DNA of 64,000 bases from Alkalicoccus luteus. GTDB taxonomy: Bacteria > Bacillota > Bacilli > Bacillales > Salisediminibacteriaceae. Below are positions 48,958 through 56,930 of the stretch, piece by piece; the stretch's first letter is position 1; each line of letters opens with the position of its first letter. Under the pieces are notes generated by a model. That model was not told the origin of the DNA, made no database searches, and saw only the letters and a program-made list of their open reading frames with translations. The stretch spans positions 149,572 to 213,571 of the forward strand of contig NZ_JAATHJ010000003.1 of assembly GCF_012034335.1 (NCBI RefSeq), written 5' to 3'. A program made the position numbers and the translations under genes.

Positions 48958-49626
48958 TCAGGCTGTCGTGCTCTTAATCAGCCTTCCCCACGTTACAGGT
49001 CCGGCTATTCCATCTGTCTGAATACCTTGATCACGTTGGAACTGAATCACTGCAGCTTCCGTTTCTCTTCCGAACACGCCATCTGCTCCGAACTCTCGAA
49101 GCTTGTATCCGGCTTTCAGAAGTGCATTCTGAAGCCTGATGACGGCCGCTCCGCTGGAACCGTACCGGACTGTGGCAACACCCTGCAGCTCTCGTCTCAG
49201 CTCAGATACAGAGAAACCCGGACACTGCGTTCTCTGATGGGGCAGTTCCCGGTGCCCACGAACATGAGCCGCTTTTATATTCCATTTTTGCTGCAGGAAT
49301 TGAACGAGCTTTTTCAACTGCTGCATCTGGAGAGCGGTAAACGAACCGTTTCCTGTCAGACAAATTCCGATATTCCCTGTATTATGTCCTGCCACATGAA
49401 AGCTGCGCACCGTTTCATCATGACACTGGACAATCTCACCGGATCGTTCAATAACAAAATGATAGCCGATCCCCGGCCATCCTGAAGTTTCTACATGATA
49501 GCGTGCAAAGGCAGCCGCACTTCCCCCTTCCGTTCCGCTGTGATGAATCGTGATCCGATTTGGAACGAACCCTCCGCTGTAGGTTTTTACCGGATGTTTC
49601 ATAAGCCTTACTCGTTTAAACTCCAT
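48958..49626 (-). CDS. N-acetylmuramoyl-L-alanine amidase with peptidoglycan-binding domain
   Basis: The 222-residue protein joins an Amidase_2/PGRP domain (about 1-140) to a PG_binding_1 domain (about 155-218, 'LREFGADGVFGRETEAAVIQFQRD'). Zinc ligands fit H28 or H29 in 'TIHHSGT', H125 in 'GHRELP' and C135 in 'TQCPGF'. There is no signal peptide, as in phage-type endolysins and sporulation amidases released by lysis. The start at 49626 (MEFKRV) is selected because GAGGGG lies 8-10 bases before it. That site is part of the terminator hairpin of the upstream PTS gene. Confidence 0.9.
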   Translation of the reverse strand: MEFKRVRLMKHPVKTYSGGFVPNRITIHHSGTEGGSAAAFARYHVETSGWPGIGYHFVIERSGEIVQCHDETVRSFHVAGHNTGNIGICLTGNGSFTALQMQQLKKLVQFLQQKWNIKAAHVRGHRELPHQRTQCPGFSVSELRRELQGVATVRYGSSGAAVIRLQNALLKAGYKLREFGADGVFGRETEAAVIQFQRDQGIQTDGIAGPVTWGRLIKSTTA

Positions 49627-49680
49627 AAAAAATCCCCTCCTCATCTGCATGTACACGTTTCTGCAGGAAAAGGAGGGGGT
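49625..49680 (-). terminator. PTS-gene terminator whose 3' arm carries the amidase SD
   Basis: On the reverse strand CCCCCTCCTT is followed by an inner TGCAG..CTGCA-type region and then GAGGAGGGG and ATTTTTT. The hairpin ends the PTS gene transcript only 4 bases after its stop, and its downstream arm is the ribosome binding site of the amidase gene. Confidence 0.65.
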
Positions 49681-49683
49681 TCA

Positions 49684-51228
49684 TCAGCCTTCCGCTTCGA
49701 TTAAATCGTTAATTTCATTTTTATATAAATCTGAATTACCGCCAAATACAGCCTGTATGTTTTTATTGTATTTCATAACGCCTGCTGCGCCGAGAGCCTT
49801 CAGTTCAGCTTCATCAATTTTCTCCGGTTCCTTAACAGTGACCCGGAGTCGCGTAAAGCAGGCATCGACATGATCAATATTGGACTCACCGCCCAGAGCT
49901 TCAAGAATGGACGCCGCTGTCTTCTGGTATTCCTTTTCTCCGCCCTGCTTCTTTTCATTAAAATCTTTACGGGTGTAAAGCTTAGCCTCCGAGCCGCCAC
50001 GGCTAGGGGTCGCAATGTCCCATTTTTTAATGACGTAAGAGAACAGGAAGTAGTAAACGAAAAAGAAGACGATTCCCATTACGATGTTCATCCACCAGTT
50101 GTTCGTGCCAGGCAATATATTGACTAGTACATAATCAATCAGCCCGGATCCTCCAGCCCAGCCGAGATTCACATCAAGCATGTACGCTACAGCAAAGCTG
50201 ACGCCTGCCAAGAGCGCATGAATAACAAACAGCACAGGTGCTACGAAGAGGAATGTGAACTCGATCGGCTCTGTGATCCCTGTCAGAAACGCGGTACCAG
50301 CTGCTGCTATCAGCATGCCTTTGACAACCGGCTGGTTTTTTTTATCTGCACAGCGGTACATGGCAAGAGCTGCACCAAGCAGGCCAAACATAATAACAGG
50401 GAATTTACCTGCCATAAACCGTCCCGCTGTAACATCGACTCCCTCCGCAACTTGTGCGAGGAATATATACTGGTCACCTGAAACGAGCTGTCCACCGACT
50501 TCCTGCGTACCGCCGAGACCAGACCACAGGAATGGGGCGTACCAGATGTGATGAAGTCCGGTTGGAATAAGTACCCGTTCTAAAAAGCCATAAAGACCGA
50601 TGTATAGAGGGTTTGTTGCGTCTGAAGCGATGACGTTTGCCGTTGCATCAATCACTGATTGGATTGGCGGCCAGACCGCCATCATGATAAATCCAAGTCC
50701 GATCGAAACAAATACCATAACAATTCCTACTGATCTGTCCCCCGCAAAAAATCCGAGTACTTCCGGCGGCTGAAACCGCTTAAATTTTGAGTGCACCCAA
50801 ACGGTCGTCAGTCCGACTACAATCCCGCCGAGCACCCCGGTCTCCAGCGTAGGGATCCCTACTGCCATGCCATATTCACCAGATTGTTCCGTCATCTCCG
50901 GCGTAATCCCCAGCACGAGTGAAATCGTATTATTCATGATGACATATCCAAGCAAAGCTGCCAGAGCTGCTATCCCTGATCCTCCAGAGAGACCAATTGC
51001 AACGCCGAGAGCAAAGATGATCGGCAGATTTTCAAAAATACTAAGCCCGATCGTATTCATCCCCGCACCAGCTGCCTGTACAGCATCTGCCTGCAGGAAG
51101 GTCAGCGTGTCAGCAAGCGGCCCCGTGAGAGCCGCTCCGATTCCAAGCAGAATGCCTGCTGCCGGAAGCAGGGCCACCGGCACCATAAGCTATTTGCCAA
51201 ATTTTTGTAATCCTGCAAAACTGAACAT
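49684..51228 (-). pseudogene. PTS EIICB, alpha-glucoside/maltose type, with in-frame amber codon 13
   Basis: From the ATG at 51228 (preceded by AAAGGAGGATC) the frame reads MFSFAGLQKFGK, then TAG (51192-51190), then LMVPVALLPAAGILLGIG and on for 500 residues to 49684. Homologous PTS permeases continue without a stop here (FGKxLM), so a single base change is the likely cause. The rest is intact: a ten-helix EIIC domain, 'TGITEPIEFTFLF' and a C-terminal EIIB with the phosphorylatable Cys in 'HVDACFTRLR'. An ATG two codons after the stop could allow reinitiation, which would yield a nearly complete carrier missing only its first 14 residues. The gene follows a GH4 phospho-alpha-glucosidase, indicating maltose or related alpha-glucosides. 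Confidence 0.82.
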
Positions 51229-51264
51229 TCAGGATCCTCCTTTTTTTAATCCTTGCACTGGTGC

Positions 51265-52590
51265 TTATACAAGTTCCGGCCAATACCCCTGATTCGCTTC
51301 GATCAAATCGTCCAGAATATTCTGCGCAGTCGGTGTATCAACAACTGTCCGATTCAGTGTTAAGGCCTGCAGCAATCTGTTGTAGTTCTTTTCATAATAA
51401 GCGTCGACGACAATCTGCTCAAAAGCGAGCTGCCCTTCCATAAGTCCTTTATAAAAACGCGGGATTTCTCCTACTGCCATTGGCTTCGGTCCATCGCTCG
51501 TCAGCAGAGCCGGCACTTCCACCATGGCATCTGCAGGCATATTGGAAATAATGCCATTATTCTCTGTTATTACAATAAACGTGTCACGGTTGTTATAGGC
51601 GAGAGAAGCAGCGACCCGGATCATGTAACATCCGTGAATATCAACCTCAAGGTCCGCGTTAGCTGTCGTATTATCTGCAATCAGCTGGTCCTCCAGTTCA
51701 TGCACTCGCTTTTCCCTGCCATTAATAACCTGTCTTGCCCTCGTGTTGTCAATATCGTCCTTCGATGCCATATCGGACGGGTACAGGTAATACTGGAGGT
51801 ACGTATTAGGCAGGTATTCAGGAAAATCATTCAGCATCGTTTCTACTTGCTTGAACGTTTTAATCCAGGAAGGATCATTCACAATCTCCGAATCTTCCGG
51901 TAAAAAGCCGTCCTCTGTTATAGCACGTTTAATATCGTCTGTAAGGCGGTTTCCTTCTTTATCGTAAATGTCTGTGAACCATCCGAAGTGATTGAGGCCG
52001 AAATACTCCGGCACAAGATCCCAGATTTCTTTTCCCAGTATTTTTGCGTAGCTTACCATGATAGCCGCCGGCATGTCGCAGATGTTCAGCAGCTTTTTGT
52101 CGTCCGGAAATTCACGCCGGAGCGCCTCTGCAACAATTGCAGCCGGGTTTGTATAATTCAGAATCCAGGCTTCCGGTGCATGCGCCCGGATATCCTGGAC
52201 AAGGTCAATCATGTCGCCAATAGAGCGAAGTCCGTAAGCCATTCCCCCGGGACCGCATGTTTCCTGGCCGACAACTCCGTGTTTAAGCGGAATCTTTTCA
52301 TCCAGTTCTCTCATCTTCAGACCGCCGGTACGAATTTGTACAAACACAAAGTCTGCCTGTTCAAAGGCCTCTTTTTTATCTGTCGTCCAGCTGAACGATT
52401 TCAGTTCAGGATACTTATCATGCAAAATAACCTTGGCTGCCCGCGCATTTTTCTCCTGGCGCACTGCATCCGTATCATAAAAAATAATCGATTCAAGTGG
52501 AAAATGTTCCTTCTCTTCAATCAAACTCATAATCATTCCAAGCGTGTACGTGCTTCCCGCACCTGCTACTACAAGTCGTTGTCTTTTCAT
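51265..52590 (-). CDS. malA: 6-phospho-alpha-glucosidase, GH family 4
   Basis: The 441-residue NAD+ and Mn2+-dependent enzyme hydrolyses phosphorylated alpha-glucosides such as maltose 6-phosphate. The NAD motif 'VVAGAGSTYTLG' is at residues 7-18. 'NICDMPAAI' (C171, D172) is the signature that separates alpha- from beta-specific GH4 enzymes, and H201 in 'GLNHFGW' completes the metal site. It lies 36 bases upstream of the PTS permease on the same strand and divergent from a GntR regulator, matching the B. subtilis malA-malR-malP set in content but with a different regulator class. Confidence 0.94.
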   Translation of the reverse strand: MKRQRLVVAGAGSTYTLGMIMSLIEEKEHFPLESIIFYDTDAVRQEKNARAAKVILHDKYPELKSFSWTTDKKEAFEQADFVFVQIRTGGLKMRELDEKIPLKHGVVGQETCGPGGMAYGLRSIGDMIDLVQDIRAHAPEAWILNYTNPAAIVAEALRREFPDDKKLLNICDMPAAIMVSYAKILGKEIWDLVPEYFGLNHFGWFTDIYDKEGNRLTDDIKRAITEDGFLPEDSEIVNDPSWIKTFKQVETMLNDFPEYLPNTYLQYYLYPSDMASKDDIDNTRARQVINGREKRVHELEDQLIADNTTANADLEVDIHGCYMIRVAASLAYNNRDTFIVITENNGIISNMPADAMVEVPALLTSDGPKPMAVGEIPRFYKGLMEGQLAFEQIVVDAYYEKNYNRLLQALTLNRTVVDTPTAQNILDDLIEANQGYWPELV

Positions 52591-52610
52591 TAACGTAAAC
52601 CTCCAATTAT

Positions 52611-52650
52611 TTGTATCTAATTTGTATTATATTAATTAATACAAATACAA
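52611..52650. promoter_or_regulatory. Operator-like dyads between malA and the GntR regulator
   Basis: TTGTATTA (52622-52629) and TAATACAA (52637-52644) form a dyad with a 7-bp spacer. Additional half sites TTGTAT (52611-52616) and ATACAA (52645-52650) flank it. A TATAAT box for malA (52632-52627, reverse strand) sits inside the dyad, so binding by the adjacent GntR/UTRA protein would block it. Confidence 0.6.
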
Positions 52651-52752
52651 TATAGACGGAACGTCAACCTTTGCTTTAAAATTGTCTATACATGACATCA
52701 GAAGGCCGAACGACCATGTGTCAGAGTATGCTGGAAGCGGAGGTTTTACTGT

Positions 52753-53469
52753 ATGCGAGGAACGTCCCCTCTATATAAACAGATTGCAGCTCGCATGAAA
52801 GAAGAAATAACGAAAGGCATTTGGAAGCAGGGAAATGCTATTCCTACGGAAGCAAAACTCTCGGAACGTTTTAGTGCCAGCAGAGTCACCATCCGCCAGG
52901 CGATTAAGCAGCTCGTTCAGGAAGAACTCCTTTATAAAGTGCAGGGAAGCGGCACATATGTAACAGAAAATAAGTTCGAACATAACATTTATGCACTTCA
53001 GGGCTTTACAGAGGAAATGGAGGCATTAAATAAAACAACGTGTAATAAAGTTCTTCAGTTTTCCGTAATCGAGCCTGACAACAGGATCCGGCAGATTCTC
53101 GGTCTGGAGGAGGGCGAACAGGTTTATTACATCCGCAGGCAGCGCTGGGTTGATGATAAGCCGCTCGTAGTAGAAGACACGTATATGCCGCTTTCGCTGT
53201 TTCCCGACCTCTCCTATGAAACGATGAAAGGCTCAAAGTATGCCTACGTTGAACAAGTCAAAAAACTTCGTATTAAGGAAAGCTTTCAGGAAGTGATCCC
53301 GATTCTTCCCGACCAGTCTATTCGTGAACTTTTATTAATGAAAGAAGATATCCCGATTATTAAAGTACATTTGTTTTCCCGCCTGTATGATGAGACCGTT
53401 TTCGAGTATACGGAAATCTACTTCAAGAGCGATGAATATAAATTTACCATTATGGCCGGACGATCCTGA
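52753..53469 (+). CDS. GntR family regulator with UTRA domain
   Basis: The 238-residue protein has a winged helix DNA-binding domain ('IPTEAKLSERFSASRVTIRQAIKQLVQEELLYKVQGSGTYV', about residues 30-70) and a UTRA effector domain (about 95-232). Such regulators usually respond to phosphorylated sugars. It is divergent from malA and the PTS gene and probably represses them from the dyad at 52611-52650, releasing on binding of a sugar phosphate. GGAGG precedes the ATG. Confidence 0.9.
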   Translation: MRGTSPLYKQIAARMKEEITKGIWKQGNAIPTEAKLSERFSASRVTIRQAIKQLVQEELLYKVQGSGTYVTENKFEHNIYALQGFTEEMEALNKTTCNKVLQFSVIEPDNRIRQILGLEEGEQVYYIRRQRWVDDKPLVVEDTYMPLSLFPDLSYETMKGSKYAYVEQVKKLRIKESFQEVIPILPDQSIRELLLMKEDIPIIKVHLFSRLYDETVFEYTEIYFKSDEYKFTIMAGRS

Positions 53470-53570
53470 AGAAACCGCGACAGTCTGATAGAGTCCGTTC
53501 TCAGGAAGCTGTAGCCCCGGATGTGGCTGCAGCTTAAGTTGATGCAGATGCTCCAGTCTTTTTTAATAAA

Positions 53571-53593
53571 AAACAGCCGGAACGTTTCCGGCT
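53571..53593 (-). terminator. Reverse-oriented terminator hairpin in a forward gene context
   Basis: CAGCCGGAA / TTCCGGCTG with a three- to five-base loop is followed by TTTTTTATT only on the reverse strand. No reverse-strand gene precedes it nearby, so it may stop antisense or long convergent transcription. Confidence 0.45.
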
Positions 53594-53702
53594 GATCCTG
53601 TCGAAAAGAATCGAAATTCAAACTTCCTCACCTTGCACTTTAACCGTGTTTTGTTGTATAGTTGGTAATTGTGCGTGAACGTTCTCTAAAGCAGGGAGCG
53701 TT

Positions 53703-53727
53703 GTTTTTATTAAACGGATTAGGGTAT
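53703..53727 (+). promoter_or_regulatory. SigB-like promoter upstream of the BCCT carrier
   Basis: GTTTTT (53703-53708) and GGGTAT (53722-53727) are 13 bp apart, close to the SigB consensus GTTTAA-N12-15-GGGTAT. It fits osmotic-stress induction of betaine uptake, and the window also has an RsbR-like regulator. Confidence 0.6.
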
Positions 53728-53761
53728 ATACCATTATGACTAGAGAGGAGAGGTGAGAGAG

Positions 53762-55270
53762 TTGAAAAAGCTCACAATCGTTTTTTGGGTTGCTTTAGCT
53801 ATACTATTAGTATTCGTTGTATTCGGTGTCGCCATTCCCGAAACATTCGAAGCCCAAAGTGGAGCGCTTCGAGGTATGATCTCCGACAACCTCGGCTGGT
53901 ACTATCTGCTTGCTGTTACGGGGTTCGTTGTGGTTTGTGCCTTCATCATCGTTAGTCCATACGGAAAAATTAAACTTGGTAAACCGGATGATAAACCGGA
54001 TTACAATTACTTAACCTGGTTCGCCATGCTGTTCAGTGCAGGTATGGGGATTGGGCTCGTATTCTGGGGCGCGGCAGAACCTATTTCACACTTTATGGTG
54101 GATGCACCAACGGCAGAAGCCGGTTCAGATTCTGCCATACTTGAATCTATGCGTTACTCCTTTTTCCATTGGGGTGTTCACGCGTGGGGTATCTATGCAG
54201 TAGTAGCAATGGCACTTGCATACTTCAAATTCAGAAAAAATGCGCCAGGTTTGATCAGTGCTACACTGGAACCGGTGATGGGGAAATATTCCAGAGGCCC
54301 TGTAGGTCATACAGTAGATATTATTGCTGTAACCGCGACAGTTGTCGGGGTAGCAGGAACACTCGGTTTTGGTGCAGTGCAGATTAACGGCGGTCTAGCC
54401 TTCCTGCTTGGTATCGGCACGAACTTTACTGCTCAGTTTCTAATTATTATCGCCGTAACCGTTCTTTTCATGATTTCGGCTTACACAGGGTTGAACCGGG
54501 GGATCAAGATTCTCTCGAACGTAAATATGATTCTTGCATTTACGCTTTTTTTCTTCCTTTTCATTTTTGGACCAACATTGTTTAACTTAAACTTGTTTAC
54601 GAACACGATTGGTACGTATATTCAGCAGCTGCCGAGCATGAGCTTCCGAATATCGCCGTTTGATGAAGATGAGAGAGCCTGGATTGACGGCTGGACAATC
54701 TTCTACTGGGCATGGTGGATATCCTGGGCACCATTTGTTGGCTCCTTTATCGCACGTGTCTCAAAAGGTCGAACGCTTCGGGAATTCGTTTTAGGTGTTC
54801 TGCTTGTTCCTTCTGTAGTCGGCTTTCTTTGGTTTTCGATTTTCGGTGGCTCTGCCATCTTCCTTGAAACGAATGGAGTCGCTGCTATTTCAGAACTTGC
54901 AACAGAAGAAGCCCTCTTCGGAGTTCTTGATAATTATCCACTAAGTGCAGTGATGTCTGTGATCGCAATAATGTTGATCGCAACCTTCTTCATTACTTCT
55001 GCAGACTCCGGAACGTTCATTCTCGCTATGCAGACAACGAATGGTTCCCTCACACCGCCTAAATCGGTGAAGCTGGTCTGGGGTCTGATGCTTTCAATTA
55101 CTGCATCTATTCTGCTATTCACAGGTGGACTGCAGGCACTGGAGAACGCGATGATTATTGCAGCGCTTCCGTTCTCGATTATTATGATCTTAATGGCTTT
55201 CTCACTGATAAAAGCATTGCAAATCGAACGCAAGGCACTCGATGCAGAAGCCGCGAAAAAACGTCAATAG
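53762..55270 (+). CDS. opuD: BCCT family glycine betaine transporter (OpuD-like)
   Basis: The 502-residue protein has twelve hydrophobic helices and the BCCT signature 'GMGIGLVFWGAAEPISHF' (about 95-112) and 'FYWAWWISWAPFVGSFIARVSKGRT' (about 322-346), which contains the Trp box for trimethylammonium substrates. A TTG at 53762 is preferred, since AGGTGA lies 5-6 bases upstream; a GTG at 53753 is too near its own site. The carrier imports glycine betaine with sodium under high salt. A SigB-like promoter precedes it. Confidence 0.93.
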   Translation: MKKLTIVFWVALAILLVFVVFGVAIPETFEAQSGALRGMISDNLGWYYLLAVTGFVVVCAFIIVSPYGKIKLGKPDDKPDYNYLTWFAMLFSAGMGIGLVFWGAAEPISHFMVDAPTAEAGSDSAILESMRYSFFHWGVHAWGIYAVVAMALAYFKFRKNAPGLISATLEPVMGKYSRGPVGHTVDIIAVTATVVGVAGTLGFGAVQINGGLAFLLGIGTNFTAQFLIIIAVTVLFMISAYTGLNRGIKILSNVNMILAFTLFFFLFIFGPTLFNLNLFTNTIGTYIQQLPSMSFRISPFDEDERAWIDGWTIFYWAWWISWAPFVGSFIARVSKGRTLREFVLGVLLVPSVVGFLWFSIFGGSAIFLETNGVAAISELATEEALFGVLDNYPLSAVMSVIAIMLIATFFITSADSGTFILAMQTTNGSLTPPKSVKLVWGLMLSITASILLFTGGLQALENAMIIAALPFSIIMILMAFSLIKALQIERKALDAEAAKKRQ

Positions 55271-55278
55271 CAGTAGTT

Positions 55279-55310
55279 AAAAGGCCGCCCTTGATTAAGG
55301 GCGGCCTTTC
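55279..55310 (+). terminator. Terminator of opuD (left copy of a 32-bp duplication)
   Basis: The stem AAAGGCCGCCCT / AGGGCGGCCTTT lies 8 bases after the stop. The same 32 bp recurs at 56058-56089 with two changes, beyond element B. Confidence 0.88.
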
Positions 55311-56057
55311 CAGGCTGTTGAAAAAGTCTTGCAACTTACATGTTTATTCGTTTGGTTGTATTTCCCCTCTGTTTACCGGCGGAAGCTTGCCGTGGGCTGG
55401 CCTTCAGCTATTTCTCAGGGTGACCCCTGTATGAAGGGAAGAAAGGCACGAAGGATGGCGCGGCTTCACTCGGACACAGGCTTCTCCTGAGAAGCCTTTA
55501 AGACCCAGTCCGGCTCCGCTCGCGCTTTTCATGCCGTTCAAGATCGAACGGCTATGAGGCTTCACTCGGACGCAAGTTTCTTACAAGAAACCGTCAAAAG
55601 CCAGTCCGGCTCCGCTCGTGCGTTGATGCCGTTCGCAGATCTGAACGGCACGGAATCTTCAGGCTGCGTGGCTTCCACTGGCGTCTCCGCCGGACACAGC
55701 GAGGAAACGGCTCTGCTTCGTGGAAAACAACGTCACGACAGACGCGACTGCTTTTTGTACTTTCATAATGAATTCTACGAAGTACGGACACCCCTGTTCA
55801 ACATTGAAACGTCTCATCGGGAAAGTTCTATCCGTATGGAAGCCGATCGTGCATTCATAACCAGGCACTTGAAACGCACTGACAGCTGCCGACATCGGAG
55901 GACCTCGACTCCAGGAGGATCAGAACGAGGCGAAGATCCAGCGCTTCCGGCAGCAGGAGGAAGCGGTTAGCTGAGCCCGTTCCCTCCGGAAAGCGAGTGT
56001 CCGCAGATACAGGCAGATGCAACGTTATTCACTTAAAATGACTTTATCCACACTCTG
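55311..56057 (+). mobile_element. Element B: 747-bp non-coding TIR element inserted in a terminator
   Basis: It begins CAGGCTGTTGAAAAAGTC and ends with the complement of CAGAGTGTGGATAAAGTC, the same two ends as element A in the opposite orientation. It sits between two copies of a 32-bp terminator (30/32 identical). The body aligns with element A over both flanks; a central part (about 55700-55870) has diverged or been replaced. It contains two 96-bp modules starting at about 55460 and 55556. No transposase is present. Confidence 0.82.
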
Positions 56058-56089
56058 AAAAGGCCGCCCCTGATTAAAGGCGGCCTTTC
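56058..56089 (+). terminator. Right copy of the duplicated opuD terminator
   Basis: This 32-bp hairpin segment matches 55279-55310 at 30 positions, directly abutting the end of element B. Confidence 0.78.
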
Positions 56090-56171
56090 TCTGTTAGCGA
56101 GATGAAGTTTAGAACTTTAGTGACCCCCGCGTCCGTTAATTCGTTTTGCTGACTTTTATATCTCGATCCGT

Positions 56172-56762
56172 TCAGCGAATAAATCGTATGCTCTCAGGCG
56201 GCCAGAACGCCAGGTTTGCTCTTCCAACGATTTCTTCCATCGGAACATAGCCAATCTGCCTACTGTCTATACTGTTCTGCCGATTGTCCCCAAGTACGAA
56301 AACATGTCCATCCGGCACCGTCTGCTCATCTGTTAAATCCTCCAGCTGAAAATCATCGGTAAAATGTTCAGACCCGTTTTCCGTCCGGGACTCCTCCAAA
56401 AATTCCTCTTCAACCGGTTCCCCGTTCACATAGAGGGTATCAGACTCATAGTAAAGGTCATCTCCCGGCAGGCCAATAATTCGTTTTATATAATCCGATT
56501 CCTCATCCGCATGAAAAATAATCAGATCAAATCGCTCCGGCTCCATAAAATCATAGCCGATCTTGTTGACAATAATCCGCTCTCCATCCCGGATTGTCGG
56601 CATCATAGATTGTCCGTACACAATATAATTTGTAAACATAAATTCCCTTACGATAAAGGAAAAGACAGCCACGATTAAAACTGCCTGCAAAATGCTCCAG
56701 GAAAACCGGAGCCAGAACGGCTTTTCATACATGCCGTTTATATGCTTTTTGCGTTTGAACAT
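56172..56762 (-). CDS. sipS: Type I signal peptidase
   Basis: The 196-residue enzyme has one N-terminal membrane anchor (about 22-42) and an extracytoplasmic catalytic domain that removes signal peptides. The Ser-Lys dyad is S52 in 'VYGQSMMPT' and K93 in 'DYIKRIIGLPGD', with 'GHVFVLGDNRQNSIDSR' as box E. The second ATG (56762) is chosen because GGAGG is 9 bases upstream of it and only 3 from the first. The symbol is by analogy, as several sip paralogues exist in Bacillaceae. Confidence 0.93.
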   Translation of the reverse strand: MFKRKKHINGMYEKPFWLRFSWSILQAVLIVAVFSFIVREFMFTNYIVYGQSMMPTIRDGERIIVNKIGYDFMEPERFDLIIFHADEESDYIKRIIGLPGDDLYYESDTLYVNGEPVEEEFLEESRTENGSEHFTDDFQLEDLTDEQTVPDGHVFVLGDNRQNSIDSRQIGYVPMEEIVGRANLAFWPPESIRFIR

Positions 56763-56930
56763 GTTCATCTACCTCCACATATCGCCCTTTGCCTCTACTT
56801 TTTAATTGCCCGTTCCGGCCGGAACTAAACTGGTATTATTTTGGTCGCTCCCGAACAGTTCTTTCCATCTTCTGCAAATCCGTGTAAACTGATAGCAGGA
56901 TAGATGTGTATGGAATACAGGAGGCCCCCG

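Noticed and set aside
51190..51192. TAG in the PTS gene read as pyrrolysine or programmed recoding
   Set aside because: Nothing in the window supports recoding machinery, and pyrrolysine is not expected in this group; a mutation or reinitiation is simpler.
55554..55970. 138-residue open frame inside element B
   Set aside because: It is not preserved in element A (broken there at the matching position) and has no ribosome binding site; treated as non-coding.
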